A stretch of DNA of 64,000 nucleotides from JAPPHA01 sp963662705 (GTDB lineage Bacteria; Pseudomonadota; Alphaproteobacteria; Rhodobacterales; Rhodobacteraceae). Positions within the stretch are counted from its first letter, which is position 1. Each line of letters begins with the position of its first letter. The stretch covers positions 2,914,001 through 2,978,000 of the forward strand of contig OY759767.1 of the NCBI GenBank assembly GCA_963662705.2. Reading direction: 5' to 3'. This document shows, one piece after another, positions 18,700-26,389 of this stretch. The notes under the pieces are model-generated. The model saw only the letters and a list, made by a program, of their open reading frames with translations, searched no databases and was not told the DNA's origin. The position numbers and the translations under genes are program-made.

Positions 18700-20051
18700 T
18701 CAGCCATCGCCTGCCTCCGGGGTCTCGAAGAGGGGAAGCCGGTCTTCGCCAAGCTGAACATACAGTCCCTTGACCGAACCGCGGCGGATGTGCCGGGCCT
18801 TCAGCGCACCGGACCGGATCCGCTGCCAGATCACCTGACGGGACACGCCAAGACGTTTCATCGCCCTGTGAAGCGACACGAAGCCGGCCGGCGGTTCGTC
18901 ACAGAACTGGCTGCGCAACTCCGGCGTCATGCGGATCCGATAGGGCGCCCCGGATGCCGGTTGTTCGGCCGGCACGATCCCTGCCCGGATCCAGCGGTAG
19001 AGCGTGCCGTCAGTTGTTTGCAGTTCACGGGCCGCTTCGGCCACGCTGAGCAGGGGGGCGTCGGGATCCCGCCTTTCGGCGCGCCAGGCCGGAATGTCGT
19101 TGCGCACCCTCAACTGCCGGACGAGATACGCCGTAAACGCAAGCCCCTTGGCGGTGCGCCGCCCCTGGCGGTTGAGAATGGTCGCCGTCCGGGCGTCCGG
19201 GTAATGCGCGGCCAGCCGGCGGACGAGCGCCACCGTGTCGATATCGTCACGGACCACCGCCGGAGCCTGGTGCGACGGCAGCTCAAACTCATCCGTCGCG
19301 CCCCCGTGCCAACGCACGAGGATCCGAATGACTTTCGCCGTCCCGTCGCGCCAGAGCATGACCTCCTCCACCAGGCAGGCCAGAAGACGCTTGCGGTCCC
19401 GGGCGGTGACAACGGGAGACTCCCAAAGCCGGGAAAGACGCATGCCCAGGGCATTCAGCCGCGTCAGGGGCGGCGGCTCGGGACTGTCCCGCTGCGCCTG
19501 CTCCAGGGCGTCCCGGGCCGCGGCCAGGGCCTCCAGGGCCCGGTTCCAGTCGCGTTCGAGCGTATCGGCGACCAGGCGATTGTCGGGGTCCACCTTCCAA
19601 TAGCGGCGTTCCGCAAGCGAGGCTTCATAGTTGCAGCGGTCAACGTCCAGCTGCAGCGTCCGATGCGCCTCCTGGTCTTTTTGCTGCTGCTGCCTGAACG
19701 CTTCGGCCGCCGCCTCGATACCGGATGCCGAAACCGCTTCAAGGAATGTGTCGCCAATCAGGGCATCGATGCGCTTGCCGCCGACCGTCATGCACGACCG
19801 TCGGCCGGAGTCTCCGTTGCGTGGCGCGCAGATATAGGACCACGCCTTGCCGTAGGCAACGCTCATGGCGCGGCCGCAGTGACCGCAGACCACGCGACCC
19901 TGCAGCAGCGCCTTGCCTTCCCGCTCCGCGCCCCCTGTTCCCGATGTCGTCGAGTTCGCCGTAAGCTGGTCCTGGATCTCAAGCCAGACCGGCCAGGGGA
20001 CGTAACCCTCGTGATGATCCTTGATCAGGACATGCCAGTCCTCCGGTCCGA
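18700..20051 (-). pseudogene. Large serine recombinase, C-terminal part
   Basis: Continues the recombinase split by the IS110. From VGPEDWHVLIKDHHEGYVPW it has the recombinase domain, then a zinc ribbon (VCGHCGRAMSVAYG with later Cys), a charged coiled-coil stretch, and a C-terminal tail with two helix-turn-helix-like blocks (LLSVAEAARELQTTDGTLYRW; AMKRLGVSRQVIWQRI). The stop is at 18700. 18349-18699 of the element is non-coding apart from the Shine-Dalgarno/ATG near the end. The open frame upstream of 20051 to 21348 belongs to the IS110. Confidence 0.88.
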
Positions 20052-20055
20052 CTCG

Positions 20056-20061
20056 TATAAA
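20056..20061 (+). promoter_or_regulatory. -10 element of the IS110 junction promoter
   Basis: TATAAA lies 4 bases inside the left end. In the chromosome it has no -35 from the IS. In the excised circle it would follow TTGACT from the right end at exactly 17 bases, the arrangement that drives bridge RNA in IS621. Confidence 0.7.
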
Positions 20062-20067
20062 CCCTCC

Positions 20068-20357
20068 CATGATACCCATGTCTATAGAGTTATGCACAGG
20101 TTGGAATCGCGCGACCTGTGGAAAACTTAAACCTGCCGCGCATGCGCAGGTGGGGTATCCTGTCGCTGGGGTCCCCTCCCCGAGCTCGGGGAGGGGACAG
20201 TGGAGCTTTGCTCCGCAGGGCGGGTCGGACCGATTCCGACTGGGTTCACGGGAACCGTCCGCAAGCGTGGTCGGCCCGTCCTCCCTTCGTCCCCTCGCGT
20301 CCTGAATGGATGCCTGGGTCAAGAACCGGATCATCACGAGAGTAGGAGCGAGAGGAC
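20068..20357 (+). ncRNA. Predicted IS110 bridge RNA
   Basis: Non-coding left end of the IS110, ending at the recombinase start codon. A perfect 28-base palindrome (20171-20198) forms a 5' stem-loop, and GGAGC-TTT-GCTCC follows. A first loop domain (stem about 20218-20231 with 20269-20282) has TCCGACT (20235-20241), identical to left target plus core, then a hairpin (GGTTC/GAACC), then TCCGCAAG (20258-20265), complementary to core plus right target CTTGCGGA. A second domain (stem 20289-20298 with 20348-20357) has ATGGATGC (20306-20313), identical to the right IS end plus C of the core, and ACGAG (20336-20340), complementary to the left IS end CTCGT. This is the target-loop/donor-loop order known for IS621. 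The 5' end is estimated from the junction promoter. Confidence 0.8.
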
Positions 20358-20358
20358 A

Positions 20359-21312
20359 ATGACGATGGTAATCGCAGGTGTGGATGTCAGCAAGGCCGTC
20401 CTGGATGTTCATGTGGACGGCGTCGACAGGACGTTCGCGAATGACAGGACGGGCTTCTGTGCCCTCGCCAACTGGCTGCGGCGATGCGCGGTCACGCGGG
20501 TGGTCATGGAGGCAACAGGGCGGATTCACCGCGGGGTGCACCGGTCGCTGCATGATCGGGGCTTCGCGGTCTTTGTGATCAATCCGCGGCAGAGCCGGGA
20601 CTTTGCCAAGGCTCTCGGCGAGCTTGCGAAGACCGACCGGGTCGATGCGCGGATCCTTGCGGCCTATGGCCGGATCCTGTCCGACGCGGCTGCGCCCACC
20701 GCGCCGCTCAGCGCGTTCGTGGACGAACTCTCCGACCTTTTGGTCATGCGGGAGCAGCTTGTCGATGCCCGGACGGCACTGAACGGTACCGGACGCGAGG
20801 TCACCCACAGGGAGGCGGTCGCAGCCGGTGCCGAGGCCGTGGGCGCCGTCACGGTGGCGATTGACGCACTCGAAGACCGGATCCGGGCCCGGATCGAGGA
20901 CGATCCGGAGCCCCGGAGGATTTTCGAGATCCTGACCTCGATCGCCGGTGTCGGCCCGATCACCGCTGCCGCCTTCATGTGCTGGATGCCCGAACTGGGG
21001 ACCCTGGAGAACCGCCAGGCGGCGGCGCTCATCGGTGTGGCACCCTATGCGCAGGAGAGTGGCCAGTCGTCCAAATCCCGGCATATCCGGGGCGGGCGCC
21101 GCCGGCCGCGCGATGTCCTGTACATGGCGGCCTTGGCAGCGACGAAGTACAATCCGGAGTTGAAGGCCTTGTATGACCGGCTGAAGGCTCGGGGGAAACA
21201 CCACAAGGTGGCGCTCGTTGCGGTCATGCGCAAACTCGTGATCCTCGCCAACGTCTTGCTTCGCGACGATCGAACGTGGACGGTTGAACTGTCCCCGGCA
21301 CCGACCGGCTGA
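20359..21312 (+). CDS. IS110-family recombinase/transposase
   Basis: 317 residues. The N-terminal RuvC-like DEDD domain shows Asp9 (AGVDVSK), Glu51 (VVMEATG), Asp93 and Asp96 (TDRVDARI). The C-terminal Tnp domain has IAGVGPITAAAFMCWMPELG and LIGVAPYAQESGQSSKSR, which includes the serine-containing block. ATG 20359 follows GAGAGGAC, which is also the 3' strand of the bridge RNA donor stem, so RNA folding may limit translation. IS110 enzymes cut and join DNA directed by a bridge RNA. The gene appears intact. Confidence 0.95.
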   Translation: MTMVIAGVDVSKAVLDVHVDGVDRTFANDRTGFCALANWLRRCAVTRVVMEATGRIHRGVHRSLHDRGFAVFVINPRQSRDFAKALGELAKTDRVDARILAAYGRILSDAAAPTAPLSAFVDELSDLLVMREQLVDARTALNGTGREVTHREAVAAGAEAVGAVTVAIDALEDRIRARIEDDPEPRRIFEILTSIAGVGPITAAAFMCWMPELGTLENRQAAALIGVAPYAQESGQSSKSRHIRGGRRRPRDVLYMAALAATKYNPELKALYDRLKARGKHHKVALVAVMRKLVILANVLLRDDRTWTVELSPAPTG

Positions 21313-21496
21313 GGCGGTCGGAAGGAGGTCGACGAACACACGGGCCAAGCTGGGCTGTGCCGCCGGCGCGATCGCCGGACCTGGCGCGGGATGGGGCCTC
21401 GGGTTGTCGCCAACGGGGCCGATTCACGCTGTGGAAAACCCGGGGAAACGCTCGGAATGAGGCATGAAAAAATGCCTTTCAGCCTCAAAAAAACCG

Positions 21497-21502
21497 TTGA
21501 CT
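21497..21502 (+). promoter_or_regulatory. -35 element of the IS110 junction promoter
   Basis: TTGACT, 13 bases before the right-end CT core. Joining right end, CT and left end gives TTGACT - 17 nt - TATAAA. A small hairpin AGGCAT-GAAAAA-ATGCCT (21460-21477) lies just before it. The rest of 21313-21496 shows no gene. Confidence 0.7.
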
Positions 21503-21517
21503 CCAAACATGGATGCT

Positions 21518-22349
21518 TGCGGATGATGCGCCGGACCTGGTTGTCGTCACCCAATACCCGCTCCGTCCGCTGGCGCCCGTAGACATAGGCGCCCCCCATG
21601 GCCGGATTGCGGAGAATCGAATAAACGCGCTCGTAGCGGGTTTCGCTCCACACGACGGTGTCGCTGCCCGATTTACGGCTGGGAAGCCGGACCCCCTCAT
21701 CCCGAAGCGCCTGAATCGCCTGGTGTGCCGAGCCGTGCGCCAGGAAACCGGAAAACACCCGGTCGATCGCATGCCGGACCTGCAGGTCCGGATCCTTGAG
21801 CAGCGAAGTCCCCTCCAGCACGTATCCGATCGGAATGTGGTGATACAATTCGCCGCGGGCGGCCTTGTTCCGGATGCCGCCCTGCAGGCGCGTCCGGATC
21901 AGGAAGGCTTCCGATTCCGAAAGCGTGCCCTTGATCGAGAGAACGAGATTGTCGTCATGACGCGCCGGGGAATACACCTGTTCCCCTTCAACCAGCAGCG
22001 TGTCCGTCATCCGGCACCAGTCGAGCAATTGAAACCACTCCACCGGATTCCGTGCCAGGCGGCTGACTTCAAGACCGAAGACCGCCCCCACACGACCGCG
22101 CGCGACCGCATCGGCAAGCCGCGAAAAACCGTCGCGTTCGCCCGCAAACGAACCCGAACGGCCCTGGTCCGCATCCACGGTCTCAATCAGGTCGTCGTGC
22201 CAGCCCAGGGCGCGCGCCTCGTTGGCCAGCGCGTACTGGCGCTCCGTGGATTCCCGGTTCGCGATGACCTGCGTCGGCGTCGATTGCCGGATGTAAATCA
22301 GGGCACGGCGCTCAAGGTGGCGGGCCGTGATCTTCTCGCCTGCGCTCAT
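21518..22349 (-). pseudogene. Large serine recombinase, N-terminal catalytic part
   Basis: The catalytic domain begins RRALIYIRQSTPTQV with the nucleophile Ser23, and includes VFGLEVSRLARN, typical of resolvase/invertase-type large recombinases. The frame is intact to RRIIRK, where the IS110 begins. Start ATG 22349 overlaps the stop of the upstream ORF as ATGA, suggesting coupling. If one CT core is kept on removing the IS110, the two recombinase parts are one base out of frame, so either the gene was already shifted or one base changed at the junction. Confidence 0.88.
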
Positions 22350-22509
22350 CGTCCATCTCCGCTGCGGCAACCTTCGTCATCAGCCGCGACAGTTGCGTCA
22401 CAAACGCCGCACGGTTCTCCTGCGGAATCCTTTGCCACCGCGCCAGACGTTCCTCCCAGGCCAGAAGCGCCAGAAGCGGCGGTTCCCGATCGTGGCCCTG
22501 TGATCCCAA
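22312..22509 (-). CDS. Small ORF of the recombinase element
   Basis: About 65 residues in another frame, overlapping both neighbours: PLLALLAWEERLARWQRIPQ ... FVTQLSRLMTKVAAAEMDDERR. The Trp/Leu-rich helix pattern resembles the third small protein that often lies between a DUF5372 gene and a serine recombinase. TTG at 22509 is a possible start. It overlaps the recombinase start by 38 bases, so it could be spurious. Confidence 0.4.
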   Translation of the reverse strand: MGSQGHDREPPLLALLAWEERLARWQRIPQENRAAFVTQLSRLMTKVAAAEMDDERRREDHGPPP

Positions 22510-22803
22510 CCCGATCCTCCAGTGTCCTGATCCGTTCAAGCAGGGCGAAAAATGCGTCAAGCGTGCCGCGGGTGCAAGCCACCGGGGTCGCGCATCCACC
22601 CAGCGTCGTCCAATCCGACGGAATCCGGAAACGCTGACCGTCCGGCATCTCCACATCCAGGAACATGCGGCCGCAGGCGTGCCTGCGAACCTTGCGGATC
22701 TTCAGTTCCAGGGTATCGTACGGGTGCTTGAAACGCTTGAGAAAAACCGGCTCCGACGGCAGGCGCCGGGAAAGCCTTCGAAGTGTATTAGTCTGTTGCC
22801 CCT
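22346..22803 (-). CDS. DUF5372-like ORF lacking its own start
   Basis: Open frame whose element-encoded part has no ATG, GTG or TTG before the conserved-looking core VFLKRFKHPYDTLELKIRK ... MPDGQRFRIPSDWT. That core resembles small DUF5372-type proteins found beside such recombinases (recollection, moderate trust). In the integrated state only a TTG in the IS1634 flank (22816) could start it. In the excised circle the ATG at 18359 supplies a start with an excellent Shine-Dalgarno, giving 158 codons including the stop. The last 40 or so residues overlap another small ORF and look less protein-like. Confidence 0.5.
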
Positions 22804-22808
22804 TCGTA
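22804..22808. other. Attachment-site core, right end of the serine-recombinase element
   Basis: Second copy of TCGTA. Right of it the transposase N-terminal half resumes; left of it the element begins with AGGGGCAACAG on the minus strand. Confidence 0.75.
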
Positions 22809-23342
22809 AAGGACAAGAGAATTGCCGCCCCCGAGGTGGCGGTTGGCGAGGCTCTTCTCGATCCAGGGCTGGCGCTTCAGCAGCCAGTCGAGCATGGCCA
22901 GCATCTCGTTGCCGGTGACGGGGCCGAGCCCGAGCACGGCCCCGAGGCTGGTGGATGCGGTCTCCGGCGACAGGGCCCGGGCGGTGGCGAGCTTGGAGGC
23001 GGGATCGACGATGCGCGCGACGATGGCGGCGACGGCGAGATCCCGCATGCGGTCCGCCTTGCGGCCGAGGATGCGGACCAGGCCGACCCGGCGCAGGGTG
23101 CCGAGGACGGCGGCGACGTGGCCGTGGGGCCGGGACCGGCGGATGGTGAAGATGTCCTCGGGGCGGGCGACGGTGACGCCGCCCTCGAACAGGGCCTTGA
23201 TCCCCTGGATGATGTGGGGCGGGAGCTGAGTGAGGTTGGCGAGCGTCTTCTTCTTGAGGCGTCCGTTCTCGCGCCAAGCCTTTCTGATGAGGATTGTTGG
23301 CCTGCTCTGGCGGTTCGGGATGGATTCGTAATGGAAGGACAT
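22804..23342 (-). pseudogene. IS1634-type transposase, N-terminal part
   Basis: Starts MSFHYESIPNRQSRPTILI, the normal family start, and runs to GGGNSLVLYE, where the family expects VLYD followed by the first catalytic region. The Asp codon is split by the insertion: here GAA is read instead of GAT, then a short tail GATD and a stop. Rejoining at TACGA regenerates VLYDVSSSFLEG. Confidence 0.88.
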
Positions 23343-23728
23343 GGAACCCGATTATCTTGTGTATTCGGGTTATATTTGCACAAGATCGGGCAGTCTGTCA
23401 ATTTACATGTAACATCAATCCCCAAATCCGCATCCGCCGAGCCCCGAAAAACGACTCTAAATCAACGACTTGTGGACGTTTGATTCCGTTTTGTTCCGCT
23501 GGAAGTTCCGGTTAGATTGATTCCGCCACCGTCGTATAGCGTGATGCCGAAATTCCGTCGTCACCCGCAATGGCCATCATCGCAGCCGCCGACCCTCCCG
23601 ATATGGCTGTTTTTGCCCGCTTATACCCCGGATACGGCCACACAGCGGATTTTGCGCTTGACCCGGGGGATATATCTAAATATGGTGGAATTGTCAGGCT
23701 AACAGGCAAATATGAGTGCAAGGCCGCC

Positions 23729-25465
23729 ATGCAAAACCCCGAAGACCGCTTCCTCAAACCCGAAAACAGCACACACAGGAAGTATGAGGCCCTGCGCGCA
23801 CTCTTCGTCGACGGCCTCTCCGTCGACGAGGCCGCCGGGCGCTTCGGCTATGCAGCCGGAACCCTCAGGAACCTGCGCGCCGCCTTCCTCAGGGAACCCG
23901 ATGAAGCCTTCTTCCTGCCCGACCGGCGCGGCAGGCGCAGGCCGCGGCCGGGGCCCGACCGCGATGCGCGGATCGTCGAGCTGCGCAGGAAACAAAACCT
24001 CTCGGCGGCGGAGATTGCCGATCATCTCACCGGCAAGGAGAAGATCCCGGTCTCCGAGACCACCGTGGCGCGGGTCATCAGGCGGGCAGGCCTGCCCAAG
24101 CTGTGGCGGCGCTCGCCCGACGAACGCAGCCGCGCGGTCCATCCCGAGCTTGCCGCCGTCGCCGACCGGCGCGAACTCGATCTCTCGCCCCGGAGCCTGC
24201 GCACCGACTTCGGCGGCCTGTTCCTGTTCGCCCCCGATCTCGCCCGCATCGACATCGACACCCTCGCCGCCGACTGCGCCCTGCCGGGGAGCCGCATGAT
24301 CACCGCCGGGGATGCCCTGCGCTCCCTGCTCGCGCTCAAGCTCTGGGGCATCGGACGCCCGACCCAGGTCATGGCCGAGACCCTCGATCCGGGTCTCGCC
24401 CTCTTCGCCGGTCTCAACGTCATTCCCAAGCGTGCCACGCTCACCGAGTATTCATGCCGGGTGGACCCGCGCGGCAGTCCGGCCATGATGGAGCGCTGGC
24501 ATTCTGCCGTCCGCGGCCTCGGGGTCGATTTCGGCGGCGGGAGGTCCTTCGACCTCGACTTCCACACCATCCCCTATCACGGCGACGACGCGCTCATCGA
24601 GAAGCACTACGTCTCGAAGCGCAGCCGGCGCCAGAAGGGCGTTCTCGCCTTCCTCGCCCGCGATGCCGACGCCCGGGTCTTCGCCTATGCCAACACCGGC
24701 GTGCGCAAGAACCGGCAGAACGACGAGGTCCTGCGTTTCGTCGAGGCCTGGCGTGCGCGGACCGGGGCGCTGCCCGCCGAACTGGTCTTCGACAGCCGCC
24801 TGACCACCTATGCCAACCTGGCCCGGCTCGACGCCATGGGCATCGCCTTCCTGACGCTGCGCCGGCGAACGGCGCAAATGGTCGCGTCCCTGCTCGCCGA
24901 GCCGCCGGAGGCGTGGCGCAGGATCACCCTCGCCAATGTCGGACGCATCTACCGCAGGCCCCGCATCCTCGAGCGCAGGATCCGCATCAGGGACTATCCC
25001 GGCGAGGTCCGCCAGATCGCCATCACCGATCTCGGCCACGAAAAGCCGACCCTGCTGTTGAGCAACCAGATGGACGAGCCCGCCTCCGGACTCGTCGACC
25101 GCTACGCCCGGCGCATGGTGATCGAAAACACCATCGCCGACGCCATCGACTTCTTCCACATGGACGCGCTCTCTGCCGCCGTGCCCATGCGCATCGATCT
25201 CGATGTCCAGCTCACCCTGATGGCGAGCAGCCTCTACAGGCTCCTCGGAATCCGTGTCGGACAGGGCTTCGAGGTTGCGAAGGCGCGCACCATCTTCCGC
25301 AGGCTCGTCAACGCCAGCGCGACCATCAGCATCACCGGGGACGAGATCATCGTCACCCTGGGACGGCGCGCCAACAACCCGCTCCTGCTTGCTGCAGGTT
25401 ACGGGGAGATCGCCCAGCCGATCCCCTGGCTCGGAAACCGGACCCTCAGGATACGCTTCTTTTGA
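23729..25465 (+). CDS. DDE transposase of an IS4-like group
   Basis: 578 residues. The N-terminus is a helix-turn-helix region (ALFVDGLSVDEAAGRFGYAAGTLRNL), followed by a second one (IADHLTGKEKIPVSETTVARVIRRAGLPKLWRR). The catalytic core shows Asp in FDLDFHTIPYHGDD, Asp in LVFDSRLTTYANLARL, and Glu in RRMVIENTIADAIDFFH, an IS4-superfamily DDE layout. ATG 23729 is preferred; the frame is open to 23570, but that part looks non-coding. No convincing terminal repeats were found. It appears intact. 23343-23728 holds no other gene. Confidence 0.85.
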   Translation: MQNPEDRFLKPENSTHRKYEALRALFVDGLSVDEAAGRFGYAAGTLRNLRAAFLREPDEAFFLPDRRGRRRPRPGPDRDARIVELRRKQNLSAAEIADHLTGKEKIPVSETTVARVIRRAGLPKLWRRSPDERSRAVHPELAAVADRRELDLSPRSLRTDFGGLFLFAPDLARIDIDTLAADCALPGSRMITAGDALRSLLALKLWGIGRPTQVMAETLDPGLALFAGLNVIPKRATLTEYSCRVDPRGSPAMMERWHSAVRGLGVDFGGGRSFDLDFHTIPYHGDDALIEKHYVSKRSRRQKGVLAFLARDADARVFAYANTGVRKNRQNDEVLRFVEAWRARTGALPAELVFDSRLTTYANLARLDAMGIAFLTLRRRTAQMVASLLAEPPEAWRRITLANVGRIYRRPRILERRIRIRDYPGEVRQIAITDLGHEKPTLLLSNQMDEPASGLVDRYARRMVIENTIADAIDFFHMDALSAAVPMRIDLDVQLTLMASSLYRLLGIRVGQGFEVAKARTIFRRLVNASATISITGDEIIVTLGRRANNPLLLAAGYGEIAQPIPWLGNRTLRIRFF

Positions 25466-26389
25466 AATCCCGGGCGCACATTATTCCGTTGGGTTGGGAA
25501 TCGAGGCAAGTGAAGTATGAACGATCTCGCCATCGATGATATGGCCATCGTGCCACCTCGCTACCGTATCATGATGCGGAAGCTGAGCAGAAATTCAAGC
25601 TTGTCGACCTGGCCGCTAATTCGCTTGAGATCGGAGTCGAACTTACGCTCCCGGACGTTCACCTGCCATGAATTCGGCGGAACGACTTCGTACCCACGAC
25701 AACAACGGAATCGTACGAACGCTATGCCTTGGTGTTCTTGCGCGTCACCTGACGGAATTGGAAATCTTTCAAGTGCCGTTAACAGCAATCCTGCCGTTCG
25801 CGTATCGCTGCGGTCAGTTCGTCAAATTAGTTGGACAACTGGTGGACCTGATGTCGCAGAATATTGTCTACCCATTCGCCGAAACGAGGTGGCTACCGGA
25901 AGCGAAGAACAGGTCGGGTCGTTTCTGTGTTGATGTCGGATAAACTGTGAGAACAGCCACGAAAACCAGGCTCGACAGAGAGGGAAAAGAGCTTACGTCA
26001 AAGGGGCATCCACATACGTGGGATAGTCCTGAGAACATGTGATCCACGCGTATCGCAACGGGTAATTTTACCAATCCAAGAAAAAATGACTCATGAACAA
26101 AATAAGAACAACGTGTGTAGCATAGCCAGCAAAATTTGTGCATGTTTTGTATTTCTTGCTCATAATCAACAACTTACAGGAGGAAATCTTGCTGGCTGGC
26201 ACTGAAATCACAAACACCAATCCTCCCTCACCGGATGGGTGATTGTTTTCGTGTATTGGTATTACATGGCCACCGACAAGAAACAGGGGTGAACACAGGC
26301 TGGGGCCTCGATGATAGGACGTCAGTCATCGGTGCTGGCGACGGTAGCTCCTGCCACCTTCGACAGATGCCCCTGAATTTCCGGGAACA
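25466..26389. other. Region without convincing gene
   Basis: About 920 bases between the transposase and the aldolase/dehydrogenase gene. Only short open frames without ribosome sites or recognisable protein patterns. The AT-richer part at 26080-26220 has no clear terminator. Confidence 0.5.

Larger units (their letters stand above)
20052..21517 (+). mobile_element. IS110-family insertion sequence
   Basis: 1,464 bp plus the second CT core. Ends were set from three agreeing signs: a CT on both sides (20052-20053, 21516-21517), guide matches in the internal RNA, and the 17-nt promoter spacing formed when the ends are joined. There are no terminal inverted repeats and no target duplication beyond CT, as expected for IS110. 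It lies inside the serine recombinase gene, opposite in orientation. Confidence 0.85.
18344..22808. mobile_element. Serine-recombinase mobile element (4.46 kb including an IS110)
   Basis: Bounded by TCGTA at 18344-18348 and 22804-22808. Deleting one copy and everything between restores the IS1634 transposase frame exactly. Without the later IS110 it is about 3.0 kb and carries a small DUF5372-like ORF, a second small ORF and a large serine recombinase, all on the minus strand, with no obvious cargo. Gene set, short shared core and absence of inverted repeats fit site-specific integration by the encoded recombinase. Confidence 0.85.
17122..23342 (-). mobile_element. IS1634-type insertion sequence, interrupted by a nested element
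   Basis: The two halves of one IS1634-type transposase gene lie at 22804-23342 and 17122-18343, separated by a 4.46-kb insertion. Joined, they give an uninterrupted 587-codon frame, the usual size for this family. The true ends of the IS were not established: ACATGTAA at 17096-17103 and its inverted copy at 23403-23410 are a weak terminal-repeat candidate without a clear target duplication. Confidence 0.8.

Noticed and set aside
18688..20130. 480-codon plus-strand frame
   Set aside because: Antisense shadow of the serine recombinase C-terminal part; GC-rich codon structure keeps it open.
20171..20198. Perfect palindrome as a rho-independent terminator
   Set aside because: No T-run follows on either strand and it lies within the IS110 non-coding RNA region.
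17096..23410. ACATGTAA inverted pair as ends of the IS1634 element
   Set aside because: Only 8 bp with a palindromic centre, and no target duplication outside; not enough to fix the ends.
22665..23483. 272-codon plus-strand frame
   Set aside because: Shadow of the IS1634 N-terminal half and crosses the element boundary.
24103..25539. 478-codon frame within the DDE transposase
   Set aside because: Arg/Pro/His-rich translation in a shifted frame; the catalytic DDE residues are in the other frame.
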